The notes under the pieces are model-generated. The model did no database searches and was not told the DNA's origin. It worked only from the letters and a program-made list of their open reading frames with translations. A stretch of 64,000 bases of DNA from Erinaceus europaeus. Lineage: Eukaryota; Chordata; Mammalia; Eulipotyphla; Erinaceidae. Positions within the stretch are counted from its first letter, which is position 1. Each line of letters starts with the position of its first letter. The DNA is taken from NCBI RefSeq assembly GCF_950295315.1, contig NC_080171.1, forward strand, positions 116,927,064-116,991,063, in the 5' to 3' direction. Position numbers and translations under genes: made by a program. Below, piece by piece: positions 44,903-55,096 of this stretch.

Positions 44903-45108
44903 AAGGTGGCTATCTGGTAGCACACCCAGTTGAGTGCACATGTTACTGTGTGCAAGGTCCCAAGTTCAAACCTCCAGTCTTTATAGACAGCGGGAAGCTT
45001 CAGGGCTGGTGAAGCAGTGCTGCAGGTGCCTGCCTCTCTTTCTCTTTCGCTGTCTTCTCCTTCCCTCTCAATTTCTGTCTCTTCCCAAAGAAAGAAGTAA
45101 AATATTTT
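44903..45108 (+). mobile_element. SINE type 2
   Basis: ggtggctatctggtagcaca, cccaagttcaaacctccagt, gtgaagcagtgctgcaggtg, CT-rich stretch, A-rich tail. Confidence 0.85.
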
Positions 45109-45109
45109 T

Positions 45110-46445
45110 TAAAAAACCGTTTAAAATATCACTTTCTTTGCTATGAATGCTTTAACTTTATAACTATCTTTTTTTTAATGTGTCATCTTTGTTTTTCATG
45201 TTTGCAATATAATCATTCAAAATCTACAAATAATTACTAAGATGACCATCCTTTGTTTGAAAGAGGTGAAGTGATTCCACTTGAGGTCTGTTATGGGAAG
45301 ACGAAGGAAGCAGGGGAGCCTGTGCAGCTTACTTGTAGTGAGACAGGTGTTGGGCAGAGGCTGGGAAGCCCACGTCTCTCACAGGCTCCAGATCTTGTGG
45401 AGACCTTGACAGTTAATGTGAAGTTTGTAAATGTACTTGCACTTATGAACAGGGCATCAGCTTGCATTATTTATGCCCTACTGAGAAGGCTAACAAGAGG
45501 CTTCTGTGGTTTAGGCAGCAAACTGTGTTTTCACTTAAGGATAGAATATAGTAAATACAAATTGATGATACAGGCGATAGTAATCATAAAACCACAGTAC
45601 AGGCAGGCTGACAACAGAGAGGTTCAGTGCCAATTTGCTGTTAATTCAAAGGTAAATGTTCACCTTAAAAGTATTCCTACCCTTGGAGGATAGTCATTAG
45701 AAGACACTTACATCACTTCAAAAACCTCTGGTCACACCATTTGAATTTCCATGGTTACAAGGCAGATTTTTTCTTCGGACATAATTTACCTTATGAACTT
45801 AATGGTTACTATTTTGAGAGGCCAACTGTTTTTCATTTTTTAAATAATGTGATTAAATCTAATGAAATGGATTTTTTTTTGTATTTCCAATAACAAAAGG
45901 AAACTAGCCCTTTTTTGAAGGCCATTTTATTTCTTACTTGTGCATTGTTCTTAGTGTTTATGAAAACTGAGACATTTTTGCAACCGAAACTCATGCATGT
46001 TTACAAAGAGGTGACTGGGATTTAGTCAAAGCCCTAGATTGGTGAGCCACCAGGAGCATTACTAGCACTCTCTGACCATTCTTCTCCAGAGTCACAGTTG
46101 GCAGTGCCATCGGCTTGGTCAGGAGCATCCCAGTGTCAATCCAGGCACTGCAGTGGGTTGCCCAGTAGTCTGCCTCCTTACTGCATGGTTAACTGCAAGA
46201 GTGTCTTAATGGCAACAGGTCAAGGTAGGAAAGGAGACTTGGAATGCCACCCATTGCCAGGTGAGAGTTAACCTTAATGCATTGTATTCCTATTGATCTA
46301 GCCAACTGCATGCATGCTTACTTATGAATCTGGCCCATTAGAACATTTCTTCAACAAAGTTGTTGAAAAAAAAAAACCACTCAAGTTCATCACACAGAAA
46401 TCCTAGCAGCAGTTCCTATTTTATTTCTCTTAAAAGGGGGGAAAA
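45110..46445. other. Longest repeat-free stretch of the right half
   Basis: About 1.3 kb with no SINE, L1 or LTR recognised. A 146-codon open frame (45,253-45,693, plus) has no domain or motif I know, no clear start context and no splice-flanked structure. I do not call it a gene, but it is the longest open frame in apparently unique DNA here. Confidence 0.4.
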
Positions 46446-46449
46446 AAAA

Positions 46450-47155
46450 GCTGACTCTGTAATTGCTACTCCACTGGACATGGACGTTGGTAGATCAATC
46501 CATACCCCCAGCTGGTTCTTATTTTCCCTAGTGGGGCAGGTCTCTGGAGAGGTAGGTCCTGGGACATGTTGGTGAGTGAGGTAGTCTACCTAGGGAAGTC
46601 AGGACAGAATCTCTGTGACTGATAGGTGGTAAGATATAAAAGTAGGACAAAATGTTAAATAAATAGGAACCAAAGAGTAGGAATAGAGCAGATGAGACTA
46701 GGGACCTTAGAATGGAATGAAACTTGGAAGACCATTTTACACATGTTCCTAGGGTTCCATGGTTTTTAGTAATCTTTGCTTCAGCTTGGTAGCTTAACAC
46801 GGAATTAGAATAGAATTATTATCTGGGAAGATGGCGTCAGGGTTGAGAATGGAACTTGAAAGCCAGATTAGGTTAGAGAGTAACTCCTATACTTGAAAAA
46901 AATATATATACACAACTAACTGTTTACTACATTGGTTTGACTTGACCTGGGTCCCATGTATATTCATAATTAGCACAGAATCCTGTAGGTATCCAAGTAC
47001 CTAACAGACTGAGCTCGTCTCCAGTCTACAGTCACAGCTGGGAACCTTTAGGCTACACTCGTCATAAGGTCAGTCTTTCTCGAGTGGCAGGGTAGGATGA
47101 CTCAGGCTCCCTTCACAGAGTGAGGCAGTCCTTGCCATTGATAGTTGATAACAAG
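46450..47155 (-). mobile_element. L1 copy E, 3' UTR (diverged)
   Basis: Antisense L1 3' UTR: ctgtaattgctactccactg, tccctagtggggcaggtctc, atctgggaagatggcgtcag, gttagagagtaactcctata, and on to ttgccattgatagttgat. The same order as 28,860-29,400 and 55,140-55,470, but more diverged. Confidence 0.7.
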
Positions 47156-47159
47156 AACA

Positions 47160-47640
47160 ATTAACTGTTGCTCTTTTGAACGCTTTCTAAAACTACAAGA
47201 GACCTTTTATATTCTCTTGAAAATCTATATTTCTCTTTGTCCTGGAACCTCTGGAATTTTGCTTGTATGCCTTGTATGTCTCTTCTCCTGACCCCTTACT
47301 CTATTATATTTTCTCTGATGGTCTCCACTAAATCAGTGCTATTGATGCCACCGTGCCAAGTCATGGTGCTACTGCTTTTAGCTTCTCTGGAATTGCCTCC
47401 AGAGATGCCGAGCCTGAGATGTAAGCCTCCCGACTCGTTTAACCTGGTGAGCTCTTTCCTAACAATGGCACTACCTAGTTCCATTTCAGATGGCGTGTTT
47501 TTCTACCAAAGTCTCAGATCCTAGGTATAAGCTAGAGCCCGTGGTACTGGGCACACATGTTCACATCTCCATAAATTGGGGGCAATTACATAATTCAAGT
47601 TCAAATTGGTTAATAGTCTCTGTCATCAGACTTAGACCAA
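47160..47640 (+). mobile_element. L1 copy E, inverted 3' UTR segment
   Basis: Sense orientation: cctggaacctctgg, accaaagtctcagatcctag and tccataaattgggggcaa align with 19,200-19,527. Together with the antisense part this suggests another 5'-inverted L1. Divergence is high and the edges are uncertain. The 95-codon frame here (47,237-47,524) is not a gene. Confidence 0.5.
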
Positions 47641-47641
47641 T

Positions 47642-47781
47642 AAGCTTGGTAAGCTATTAGAATGGTCTAAAGAAGGCAGCATAAATTTTCTAATAAAATA
47701 TTTATTACATGGAGCATGATATCTCCCATTCCTACTTCCTCCCTACTTCCCTTTCCCCGTTCATTCTAACTAATCAACGAA

Positions 47782-47836
<55 letters not shown>

Positions 47837-48155
47837 ACTCTCACTGATTCTGTATTCCCTATCATTTCAGTTCTTTGTCTAAAAATTACAGCATTATGGT
47901 TATTAGCTTAATAAACTCTTTCAAACCTTAATAGTCATCACATATTTCTGTGGTCTTCTATAGAAGAAAGAAAAAAGTTTTAAGAGGAGTTATCTTCATG
48001 ACACTCAGAAATAAACAGGCAAATTTCTAAATTAGAAATGGGAGCAAACTCATGTATATGTAGGGATAGAACTGGGGGATGGTGTGTTTGTCTCAAGCAA
48101 AATGTCCATTTTTATTTTAATTTTTCTTGTTGTCATCAGGGCTTTGCTATTCTAA
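47642..48155. other. Unassigned with (CA)n
   Basis: A (CA)n run of about 26 units at 47,783-47,835; the remainder is not recognised. Confidence 0.5.
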
Positions 48156-48157
48156 AC

Positions 48158-48402
48158 TGTTTTTTTTTTTCAGGTAGCAAGAAAGGGAGAAAGAGAAAGA
48201 AAAAGAAAAAGAAAGAGATTGGGAAGAAGGAGAGGGCATGAGTGAGGGTGAGAGTGAGGGTGAGGTTAAGGGGGAAGGAGACAGAGACACCAAAGTACTG
48301 GCATTTCCTCTAACACTATGGGACCCAGGTTCAAATCTGGGTTGCAGACGTGACAATGCAGGCTTACTAACCAGGTGAGCTATTTCCTCCATCCCACATA
48401 CG
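48158..48402 (-). mobile_element. Old SINE (type 4-like) with GAAA-rich body
   Basis: Antisense: T-run, GAAA-rich body (48,180-48,235), gacagagacaccaaagtact, gggacccaggttcaaatctg, head ending tatttcctccatccc. Confidence 0.7.
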
Positions 48403-48584
48403 TGCTCTATTTCAATACAGCTCTACTGTCAGAGAAAACAGTGAGATGTAAGGTAGGAAAATAAGGCTGATTAAATTAGGATTAGAGAAAGTAGTTTGAT
48501 TTTAGGCTTTCTATGATGTGTATTTAAATTATGCATTGATCTTACTTCCATAAATACAGAAAAATTGTCTAAATTATCACACAG

Positions 48585-48895
48585 AGGGAGAGGGAAAATG
48601 ACAGAGGGAGAGGAGGAGTGAGAGAAGGAAAGAGAGGGGGGAAGAGAGAAAGAGTTGGGTAATATCCTGGAGACATTTCCTCATAAGCAGGAAAAATGCA
48701 TTTTTTTTTCTTTTAAAAGTTCAAAGGTAGGGCTAATTGGCTTCAGAAATGGTCTTTCTTATTTGTTCTAAAGCTTTCCAACATACCTCTCCCTCTCTCC
48801 CTCTCTCCCTCTCTCCCTCTCTCTCTCTTTCTCTCTCCTTTTCCTTTCTTTCCTCTCCCCCTCCTCCTTCTGTCTCTCCCCTTCCCTTCCTCTTT
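48585..48895. repeat. Low-complexity GA and CT tracts
   Basis: GA-rich 48,585-48,650 and CCCTCTCT-rich 48,788-48,895, separated by ~130 nt. The 117-codon frames on each strand arise from this composition. Confidence 0.85.
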
Positions 48896-49370
48896 GTCAT
48901 CCTTGAAGTTTTGATACATGCTCTAGGCAGTGCCCTGTGGACATCTTTGAGCTTTCTTTTCCTTCTGACAGACTGTATGAGTGTGTATGAAGGCCTGACG
49001 TTGATGAATGTCCTGGTGCAGAAAACATGGGAGGAACTGGATTCAGTGGCTGCATTACTGATCTCTGAGAATAAGTGGCTAAACACTTAGAAGTGAAAAA
49101 TATGTGCTTTAGTGCTAAATGATGGTTTTGCATTCTTCAATTTCTCATAAAATTTACTGCTCTACAGAATGATTACACGAAGATTTGGGAGTAGGCCCAG
49201 ATGTATATCCAGAATGTAAAATTACAGAGAAATGGAGAACACATGGCCTGGAATTGTAATGAAACTTACGGCGTGCTTGGGTTTCAAGAACTGTTGTGAT
49301 CTAGATCGTATAAAACAAGATGATCTCAAAGATATTTGTTCTTTTTTCCTTTTTCTAATACATATTCTTT
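48896..49370. other. Unassigned sequence
   Basis: No recognised element. Confidence 0.4.
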
Positions 49371-49371
49371 T

Positions 49372-49426
49372 AATTTATTATCTTTGGATAGAGGCCAAAA
49401 GAAATTGAGAGGGGATGGGAGGGAGG

Positions 49427-49466
<40 letters not shown>

Positions 49467-49587
49467 TGAGAGAGACACTTGTAGACCTGCTTCACCGCTA
49501 AGGAAACTCCCACCCTGCAGGTGGGGACTAGGGACTTGTGCACTGAAATGTATGTGCTTCACCAGGTGTGCCACCACTTGGCCTGCA
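49372..49587 (-). mobile_element. SINE type 2 with (GA)n
   Basis: Antisense: aatttattatctttggatag, (GA)n at 49,430-49,462, cttgtagacctgcttcaccg, head ending gccaccacttggcc. Flanks tgttctttttt / tgttctttttc suggest a TSD. Confidence 0.85.
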
Positions 49588-49659
49588 AGACGTCTGTTCT
49601 TTTTCATTACAGTTGTCGTTAACTGGGAGAGACTTAGATGCTGGCAAGAATGGAGGTAA

Positions 49660-49790
49660 AAATATTAGCTATGGGCTGGCTAAAGAGCTCACATGGAGAG
49701 ATTGCCTGCTTTGCATTTTGTAGTGGAGGAAGCTTTGGAGCATTGACGTCTTTCCCTTTCTGGCTCTGTCTGTCTCTTTCTCTTAAAATA
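49660..49790 (+). mobile_element. Old SINE (type 4-like)
   Basis: tatgggctggctaaagagct, cacatggagagattgcctgc, gaagctttggagcattgacg, CT-rich tail. Confidence 0.6.
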
Positions 49791-49794
49791 TTCT

Positions 49795-49932
49795 ATTTAT
49801 TGTAATGAAAGAGATACAGAATAAAAGAGACATTGTTCAATTCTGGGTAAATGTGAAGTTTGGGATTGAATCTGGAGCCTCAGAGCCTCAGGCATAAAAT
49901 TCTTTTTGCATAACCATTATGTTACCTTCCTC
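49795..49932 (-). mobile_element. SINE type 4 (diverged)
   Basis: Antisense: gggattgaatctggagcctc, agagcctcaggcataaaatt, tttgcataaccattatgtta. Confidence 0.75.
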
Positions 49933-49962
49933 TCTGTCTCTTTCTTTCAAAAAAAATAGTGA

Positions 49963-50175
49963 ATGGGGCAGGTGGTGCTCCCCCTGGGTAAGGTGCTATT
50001 ACAATGTACAAGGACCCATTTTCAAGCCCCTGCCCTTACCTGCAGGGGTGAGGAGGGAGATTTTGTTAGCAGTGAAAAGGTGCTGCAGGTGTTTCTCTAC
50101 TTCTCTGTCTTCCCCTTCCCTGCTGATGTCTGTCTGTCACCGTCTGATAAGTATATAGATAAATAAAAAAAGATT
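49963..50175 (+). mobile_element. SINE type 2 (diverged)
   Basis: ggggcaggtggtgctccccc head, tttcaagcccctgcccttac, gaaaaggtgctgcaggtgtt, ATAAATAAAA tail. Confidence 0.8.
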
Positions 50176-50435
50176 TTAATAATTAAAAAAATCAATGAAG
50201 CTCTGTTGACAACAAAATATATTAGGGACACAAACATTGGCTTTAACAAAATGATGACTTTGTCCCCATCTAAGTGCTTATTATAGCACCCTAACCTTAG
50301 ACATGGTTAAAACATGGTTTTCCATGTAACCATTTCCATGGCTGGTGGGGCCGGAGTGCAAATAAATTCAAGAATCTTTAGTTCTTGTCTGTCTTGGGTT
50401 TGCAGCTCTGCACCTGGCTTCTAAGTCTGAACTCA

Positions 50436-50788
50436 TGAATGTGATGGACTGAATTATGTGACCTTCCAAAATTCATATACACAACTTCCAATGCAAGGAC
50501 ACATGGAAATTGGGTTGTTGGAATCAAGTCTGAGGGGTCATGAAGTTAGGTCCTTGTGATGAGGTCAGTGCACCAATGAGAAAAAGCACCAGAGAATTTG
50601 CTATTTTTCTCCTCACATACAGAAAAAGCAGAGCATGTGCTAAATATTGAAGATGGCCATTTCTCAAGACACTTCATGAAAGCCCTTGCCTTCATGAAAC
50701 GTCGTCTTGAATCCAACCTCCAAAACTATGTGAAAATAAGTTCCAGTTTATGGTGCTTTGTTATGGAAGCCTGGGAAGACTAAGGCCT
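50436..50788 (+). mobile_element. MLT1-like LTR (ERVL-MaLR), ancient
   Basis: tgatggactgaattatgtga near the start, cacatggaaattgggttgtt, gtccttgtgatgaggtcag, aatccaacctccaaaactat, and the characteristic 3' end with tttatggtgctttgttatgg then aagcctgggaagactaag. This order matches MLT1 LTRs of mammals. Edges approximate. Confidence 0.65.
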
Positions 50789-50827
50789 CAGGTTTATTAA
50801 GAGATTCAATTCAAGAAAGAAGTTCCT

Positions 50828-51089
50828 TTTACAGACTGGGAGTATGGATCGACCAGTCAACGACCATGTTCAGCCAGGAAGCAATTACAGAAGCCAGACC
50901 TTCCACCTTCTGCATCCCATAATGCCCCTGGGTCCATGCTCCCAGAGGGATAGAGAGTGGGAAAGCTATCAGGGGAGGGGGTGGGATATGGAGATCGGGT
51001 GGTGAGAATTGTGTGGCATTGTACCCCTCCTACCCTATGGTTTTTGTTAATGTCTCCTTTCTTAAATAAATAAAAGAAAAAAGAAAAAA
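50828..51089 (+). mobile_element. 5'-truncated L1 3' UTR end with 12-bp TSD
   Basis: gactgggagtatggatcgac through agaccttccaccttctgcat to tgtctcctttcttaaataaa and poly(A). TSD AAAGAAGTTCCT at 50816-50827 and 51090-51101. It belongs to the subfamily with the variant ending gttaatgtctcctttct, shared with 54,150. Confidence 0.9.
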
Positions 51090-51101
51090 AAAGAAGTTCC
51101 T

Positions 51102-51203
51102 CTTATTACCTGTACTACGCTGAATAATAGCCACTACAAGAAAGGAGACCCTAATATCTAGAGCCAACAGTTATCACATGACTGTGAAGATGTTTCAAGT
51201 TAA
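51102..51203 (+). mobile_element. MaLR-like LTR remnant, left part
   Basis: gctgaataatagccactaca ... tgactgtgaagatgtttcaa resembles the start of a MaLR LTR. It is split by the SINE at 51,217 and continues at 51,533. Confidence 0.45.
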
Positions 51204-51216
51204 AGACCTTGACATA

Positions 51217-51519
51217 GAGGAGCTGGGTGATGGTGTACTCAGCTGAGTGCACATGATACAATCAACAAAAACCTGGTTCAAGATTCTGTCCCTACCTGCA
51301 GGGCAGAAACTTCAGGGGTGGTGAATCAGCTGAGCAGATCTCTCTCTTTCTCTCACCCTCAGTATCTTCTCCTCCCCTCTCAATTGTTCTTTGTTATAAA
51401 AAATTTAAAAAATGAGAGAGAGAAAATGGAAAAAGGCCCACTAAATGGGGTAGATTCACTATGCAGGCACTGAGCTCCAGTGATAACCTTGGTGGCAATA
51501 AAAAATGAAATTAGAAATC
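51217..51519 (+). mobile_element. SINE type 2 with long 3' module, 13-bp TSD
   Basis: gctgggtgatggtgtactca head, CT-rich stretch, then module aaaaggcccactaaatgggg ... gagctccagtgataaccttg. TSD AGACCTTGACATA (51204-51216) and AGATCTTGACATA (51520-51532). Confidence 0.85.
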
Positions 51520-51532
51520 AGATCTTGACATA

Positions 51533-51735
51533 AAAGATTATTCTAATGTATTTATATGTACTCTAAGTCCAATCGTGAGCATCCTTGAGAGAGGCTAAGG
51601 GAGACTTCATACACAGAGGAAAGGAAAAGGCAAGTTAACCACAAAATCAGAGATGGGAGTGGTGCCCCACAAGTCAAGGAGTGCTGTCAAACAACAGAAT
51701 CTCGTAAAGGAAGTCAGTGAAGACCCTGCAGGTGG
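51533..51735 (+). mobile_element. MaLR-like LTR remnant, right part
   Basis: attctaatgtatttatatgt, gagcatccttgagagaggct and gtcagtgaagaccctgcagg keep MLT1-like order after the SINE. Highly diverged. Confidence 0.4.
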
Positions 51736-51789
51736 CACTTCCTTGGAAATAGTTTGATTTTGACTATAGGGTGATAACTTTCTGTTCTT

Positions 51790-51859
51790 TAAAAAATATA
51801 TATATATAATCTATTTTATTCTAATGGGAGGGAAATAAAGATGGGGGGGAGAGAGAGAC

Positions 51860-51895
<36 letters not shown>

Positions 51896-52022
51896 ACACA
51901 GAGAAAGACCGAAAGACCATTGCTCAGCTCTGGCTTATGGTGGTGTTGGGGATTGAACCTGGGACTTTGGAGCCTCAGGCATGAAATCTTTTGCACAACT
52001 ATTATACTGTCGCCACAGTCCA
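51790..52022 (-). mobile_element. SINE type 4 with (GA)n tail
   Basis: Antisense: (GA)n 51,848-51,892, gaccattgctcagctctggc, ttatggtggtgttggggatt, tcaggcatgaaatcttttgc, attatactgtcgccac. Confidence 0.85.
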
Positions 52023-52024
52023 AA

Positions 52025-53527
52025 TTTCTGTTGGTGATGACTTGCTATCTGCTACTGGAAGTCAATTCTCTTCCGTTTCTCACCCTTCCTGGGCACCGCA
52101 AATTCTAAATCAGCATGAATGTCACTGGCCTTGAGGTTGTGGCTTCTGGTCAACCTTGTAGCTGCCTATGTCCTGCAGTGATGCAGAGTTTGGTGGGACT
52201 GCTTCCAGACTTCAAGCTGCCAGTTCTGTGAAATAGGAAAAAGTTTGTGAAAAGAACTTGTAACATCTGGCGTCACTACTAAAAAGAGCAAACCTTCTTT
52301 CTCTGGTGGACAGACTTAGGTATAGTGTGTGTGTGTGATGGTTATTTGTGAATTTTGCCTTGTAGTATTTCTCTCTCTCTCTCTGAGTGTGTGTGTTTCT
52401 GAGGCCATTTTTGCACATGAACAGTATGACCACTTCTGCATCAACATTTTATTCTTTTTATTTCAGATGTATGGAGAGAGAAGGGCAAACACTGACACTG
52501 TGGCACTCCAATATGGTACATGGATTCAAACAAAAGTTATGGGCATGACAAGACAAAGCTATATTCTGGAACTTCTAAAGCTTTGTAAAGAAAAGCTATG
52601 CACTCTATTGGGAGCATGAGGCAGACAAGATGTGTAATGGCTCTACTTTGAGAAAACTCCACTGTCACCTCCAGCATACCTCCACTCTTTGAAAAGAAAT
52701 GTGGGCATTTTCTTCCTAGCATTTCCCTCCCCCCGCTTTACCTTTATGACAAAGAGTGCCTAGTGGATATTTCTAGAAGATGAATACTTTCAGATGGCTG
52801 CCAAACAAGTAGAGAAAAAAGTGGGAGCAATAACAGTCTCACCATGATCCTTTTAATACTAATTCTTCTAAAACTTGGCTTAGAGAAAAGCCATTTGGTT
52901 TCTGGAAAGGTCTGCTGTTCCTAAGGAACCAGGAGAAGGGGTTTCTCCGAGAACTCTCTTACTCAAAAAAGCCAAATTTCTCAAAGGCCAGGCCATAATT
53001 AATTGATTCGAAGTTAAAATTTTCATTCCTGTTGGGGCTTCGGCTCAGGATCAACTCGATAATGAAAAACATACGCAAGAACCCTTTTGCTATCTCCACC
53101 TTTGCCTCTGATTTTCTTTCTTTTTGAGACTGGCCTTTTTAAAAAAAAAAAAATATATATAAGTTCAGCTTTGTGTTTGCAGGGAAGATATAGCATTTGC
53201 CTTGTTCTTTTGCCAGTCATTTTCTTCTGGTGACTATTACGGATGACTGGGGCTGCTGCTCAGCCCCTTATTTTTCTGTCTTAAATGGTCAAAACATAAA
53301 GCATCAATACTAACACATCCCATCTGTGTCATCTTTCCAAAATCTTTCTGGTAATCTCAAAGGTTTCTAACTCATTACTCTGAAGGAAATAAAGCACAGA
53401 GAAAAACTCTGCAAATCTCTGCCTTCCTGTTTATGACAAGAGACTGAACAAATAATTTTTATTTTTTTGTAGAGTAAATGCTTGAGAAATTATGCCAGGA
53501 GGCCAGGAGATTGCATTAAAAAAAAAA
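52025..53527. other. Unique stretch without recognised elements
   Basis: About 1.5 kb. Short (GT)n and (CT)n runs at 52,327-52,400; a 96-codon frame at 52,329-52,619 overlaps them and has no domain. Nothing else assigned. Confidence 0.4.
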
Positions 53528-53540
53528 AAAAAAAACATAG

Positions 53541-53822
53541 AGGGAGTCGGGCTGTAGTGCAGCGGGTTAAGCGCAGGTGGCGCAAAGCACAAGGACCGGC
53601 ATAAGGATCCCGATTCGAACCCCGGCTCCCCACCTGCAGGGGAGTCGCTTCACAGGCGGTGAAGCAGGTCTGCAGGTGTCTGTTTTTCTCTCCCCCTCTC
53701 TGTCTTCCCCTCCTCTCTCCATTTCTCTCTGTCCTATCCAACAACGACAACAACAATAATAACTACAACAATAAAACAACAAGGGCAACAAAAAGGGAAT
53801 AAATAAATTAAATAAATATTTT
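53541..53822 (+). mobile_element. SINE type 1 with 11-bp TSD
   Basis: Well-preserved: gggagtcgggctgtagtgca, ggttaagcgcaggtggcgca, gattcgaaccccggctcccc, body, CAA/TAA tail. TSD AAAAAAACATA at 53530-53540 and 53823-53833. A near-consensus, probably young copy. Confidence 0.95.
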
Positions 53823-53834
53823 AAAAAAACATAC

Positions 53835-54148
53835 TGCACACAAGGGACTCAGCTGTGGACTAGAGAGTCTAATTATTTGTAGAAGTACTTCCTTCTCCCA
53901 TCTTTGACCTTTCTGGGGATAGCCTACAACCTGGTTAAAGAATCATTTATATTTTTAATATATTCAGTATCTGAAAGATGTACACTTTTGCTATGTGCTC
54001 CTCATCGCACTTCAGACCATTTAGCAATACATCTAAGCGTGATGACAGAAAGGAGAAAGGGTGCTAAGAAGATAGACCACCTTCTACATAAGTTGACATG
54101 CAATGTCCATGTATGGGAAAAGCCGGTGGTCCCTGATCAGATTCCTTT
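53835..54148. other. Unassigned sequence
   Basis: No recognised element. Confidence 0.4.
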
Positions 54149-54149
54149 A

Positions 54150-54390
54150 GAAACAAGTCTGCAACACACAACGACCCTGGGTCCATGTTCCCAGAGGGAT
54201 AGAGAATGGGAAAGCTATTGGGGAGGGGATGGGATATGGAGATTGGGTGGCGGGAATTGTGGGGAGTTGTACCCCTCCTATCCTATGGTTTTGTTAATGT
54301 CTCCTTTCTGAAAGAAAGAAAGAAAGAAAGAAAGGGAGGAAGAAAGAAAGAGAGAGAGAGAGAAAGAAAGAAAGAAAGAAAGAAGGAAAT
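54150..54390 (+). mobile_element. Short L1 3' end with (GAAA)n tail
   Basis: aacgaccctgggtccatgtt, atgggatatggagattgggt, tcctatggttttgttaatgt, then (GAAA)n at 54,308-54,390 in place of a plain poly(A). Strongly 5'-truncated. Confidence 0.85.
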
Positions 54391-54519
54391 CTGATTTAGG
54401 TGTCAGATGTGGGGCAATTTAGAATTTGTCAATCCTTGTAACTCAGCAATCCCAGGATTGGTTGTCCAGGGTATCATTAAGAACTTCATTCATTTGGAAC
54501 AATGTTTTTCAGATCATAT

Positions 54520-54675
54520 ATGTCAACAGTGTACCTGATTCAAAGCCCCTGACCTATAGTGGGGAGGCTTAGGGAGTGGTGAAGCAGGGCTGCAGGTGTC
54601 TCTCTGCCTCTCTCCCTTTCTAACTCCCCTTTCCTATCCATTTATCTATGTCTCTATTTAATAAATAAATAAAAT
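54520..54675 (+). mobile_element. SINE type 2, 5'-truncated
   Basis: cctgattcaaagcccctgac, gtgaagcagggctgcaggtg, CT-rich stretch, aataaataaataaaat tail; the tRNA-like head is mostly missing. Confidence 0.8.
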
Positions 54676-54679
54676 AGTT

Positions 54680-55096
54680 TTAAAAGCTTTGGTACATTTC
54701 ATTTTGCTTAACCTTGGGACTAATATACCTTGTGCAAATGACTCTTGAGTAGTTGACATAGAATAAATACCACAGTTAGTGGTTATGTTTACTCCAGGTT
54801 ATCCAATGGACCATGCCAGCTATATTATGATGCAAATGTTCTGTATTAACACAACACCACTGATGGTCATAAAGCAGCGACCTGGTTCTTAAGAACTGAA
54901 TGAGGGTCCTTGTGCTTCGCACCATGTACATGTAACCTGCTGAAGCTACTGCCTGACTGCCCTCAGTCCTCAGTTTGATAGGTTTAGTGTATACTTTAAA
55001 ATCGCCAGTTGTATGTGCAGAAATTTCGTGTCTCTTTATATGTTTTCTCTGATACTCTCTGCACCACTCCTCTATTGTAGGGTATCTGAGTTGTTG
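54680..55096. other. Unassigned with a SINE head fragment
   Basis: 54,905-54,962 (gggtccttgtgcttcgcacc ... ctactgcctgactgccc) is the antisense head of a type 1 SINE. The remainder is not assigned. Confidence 0.5.

Noticed and set aside
45253..45693. 146-codon open frame in apparently unique DNA
   Set aside because: No recognisable domain, biased composition or splice structure. A conservation or RNA search would be decisive; chance is enough to explain one such frame in 64 kb.
47237..47524. 95-codon frame
   Set aside because: Overlaps sequence aligning with sense L1 3' UTR (19,200-19,527), so it is not coding.
48733..49090. 117-codon frames on opposite strands
   Set aside because: Both run through the CCCTCTCT low-complexity tract; composition explains them.
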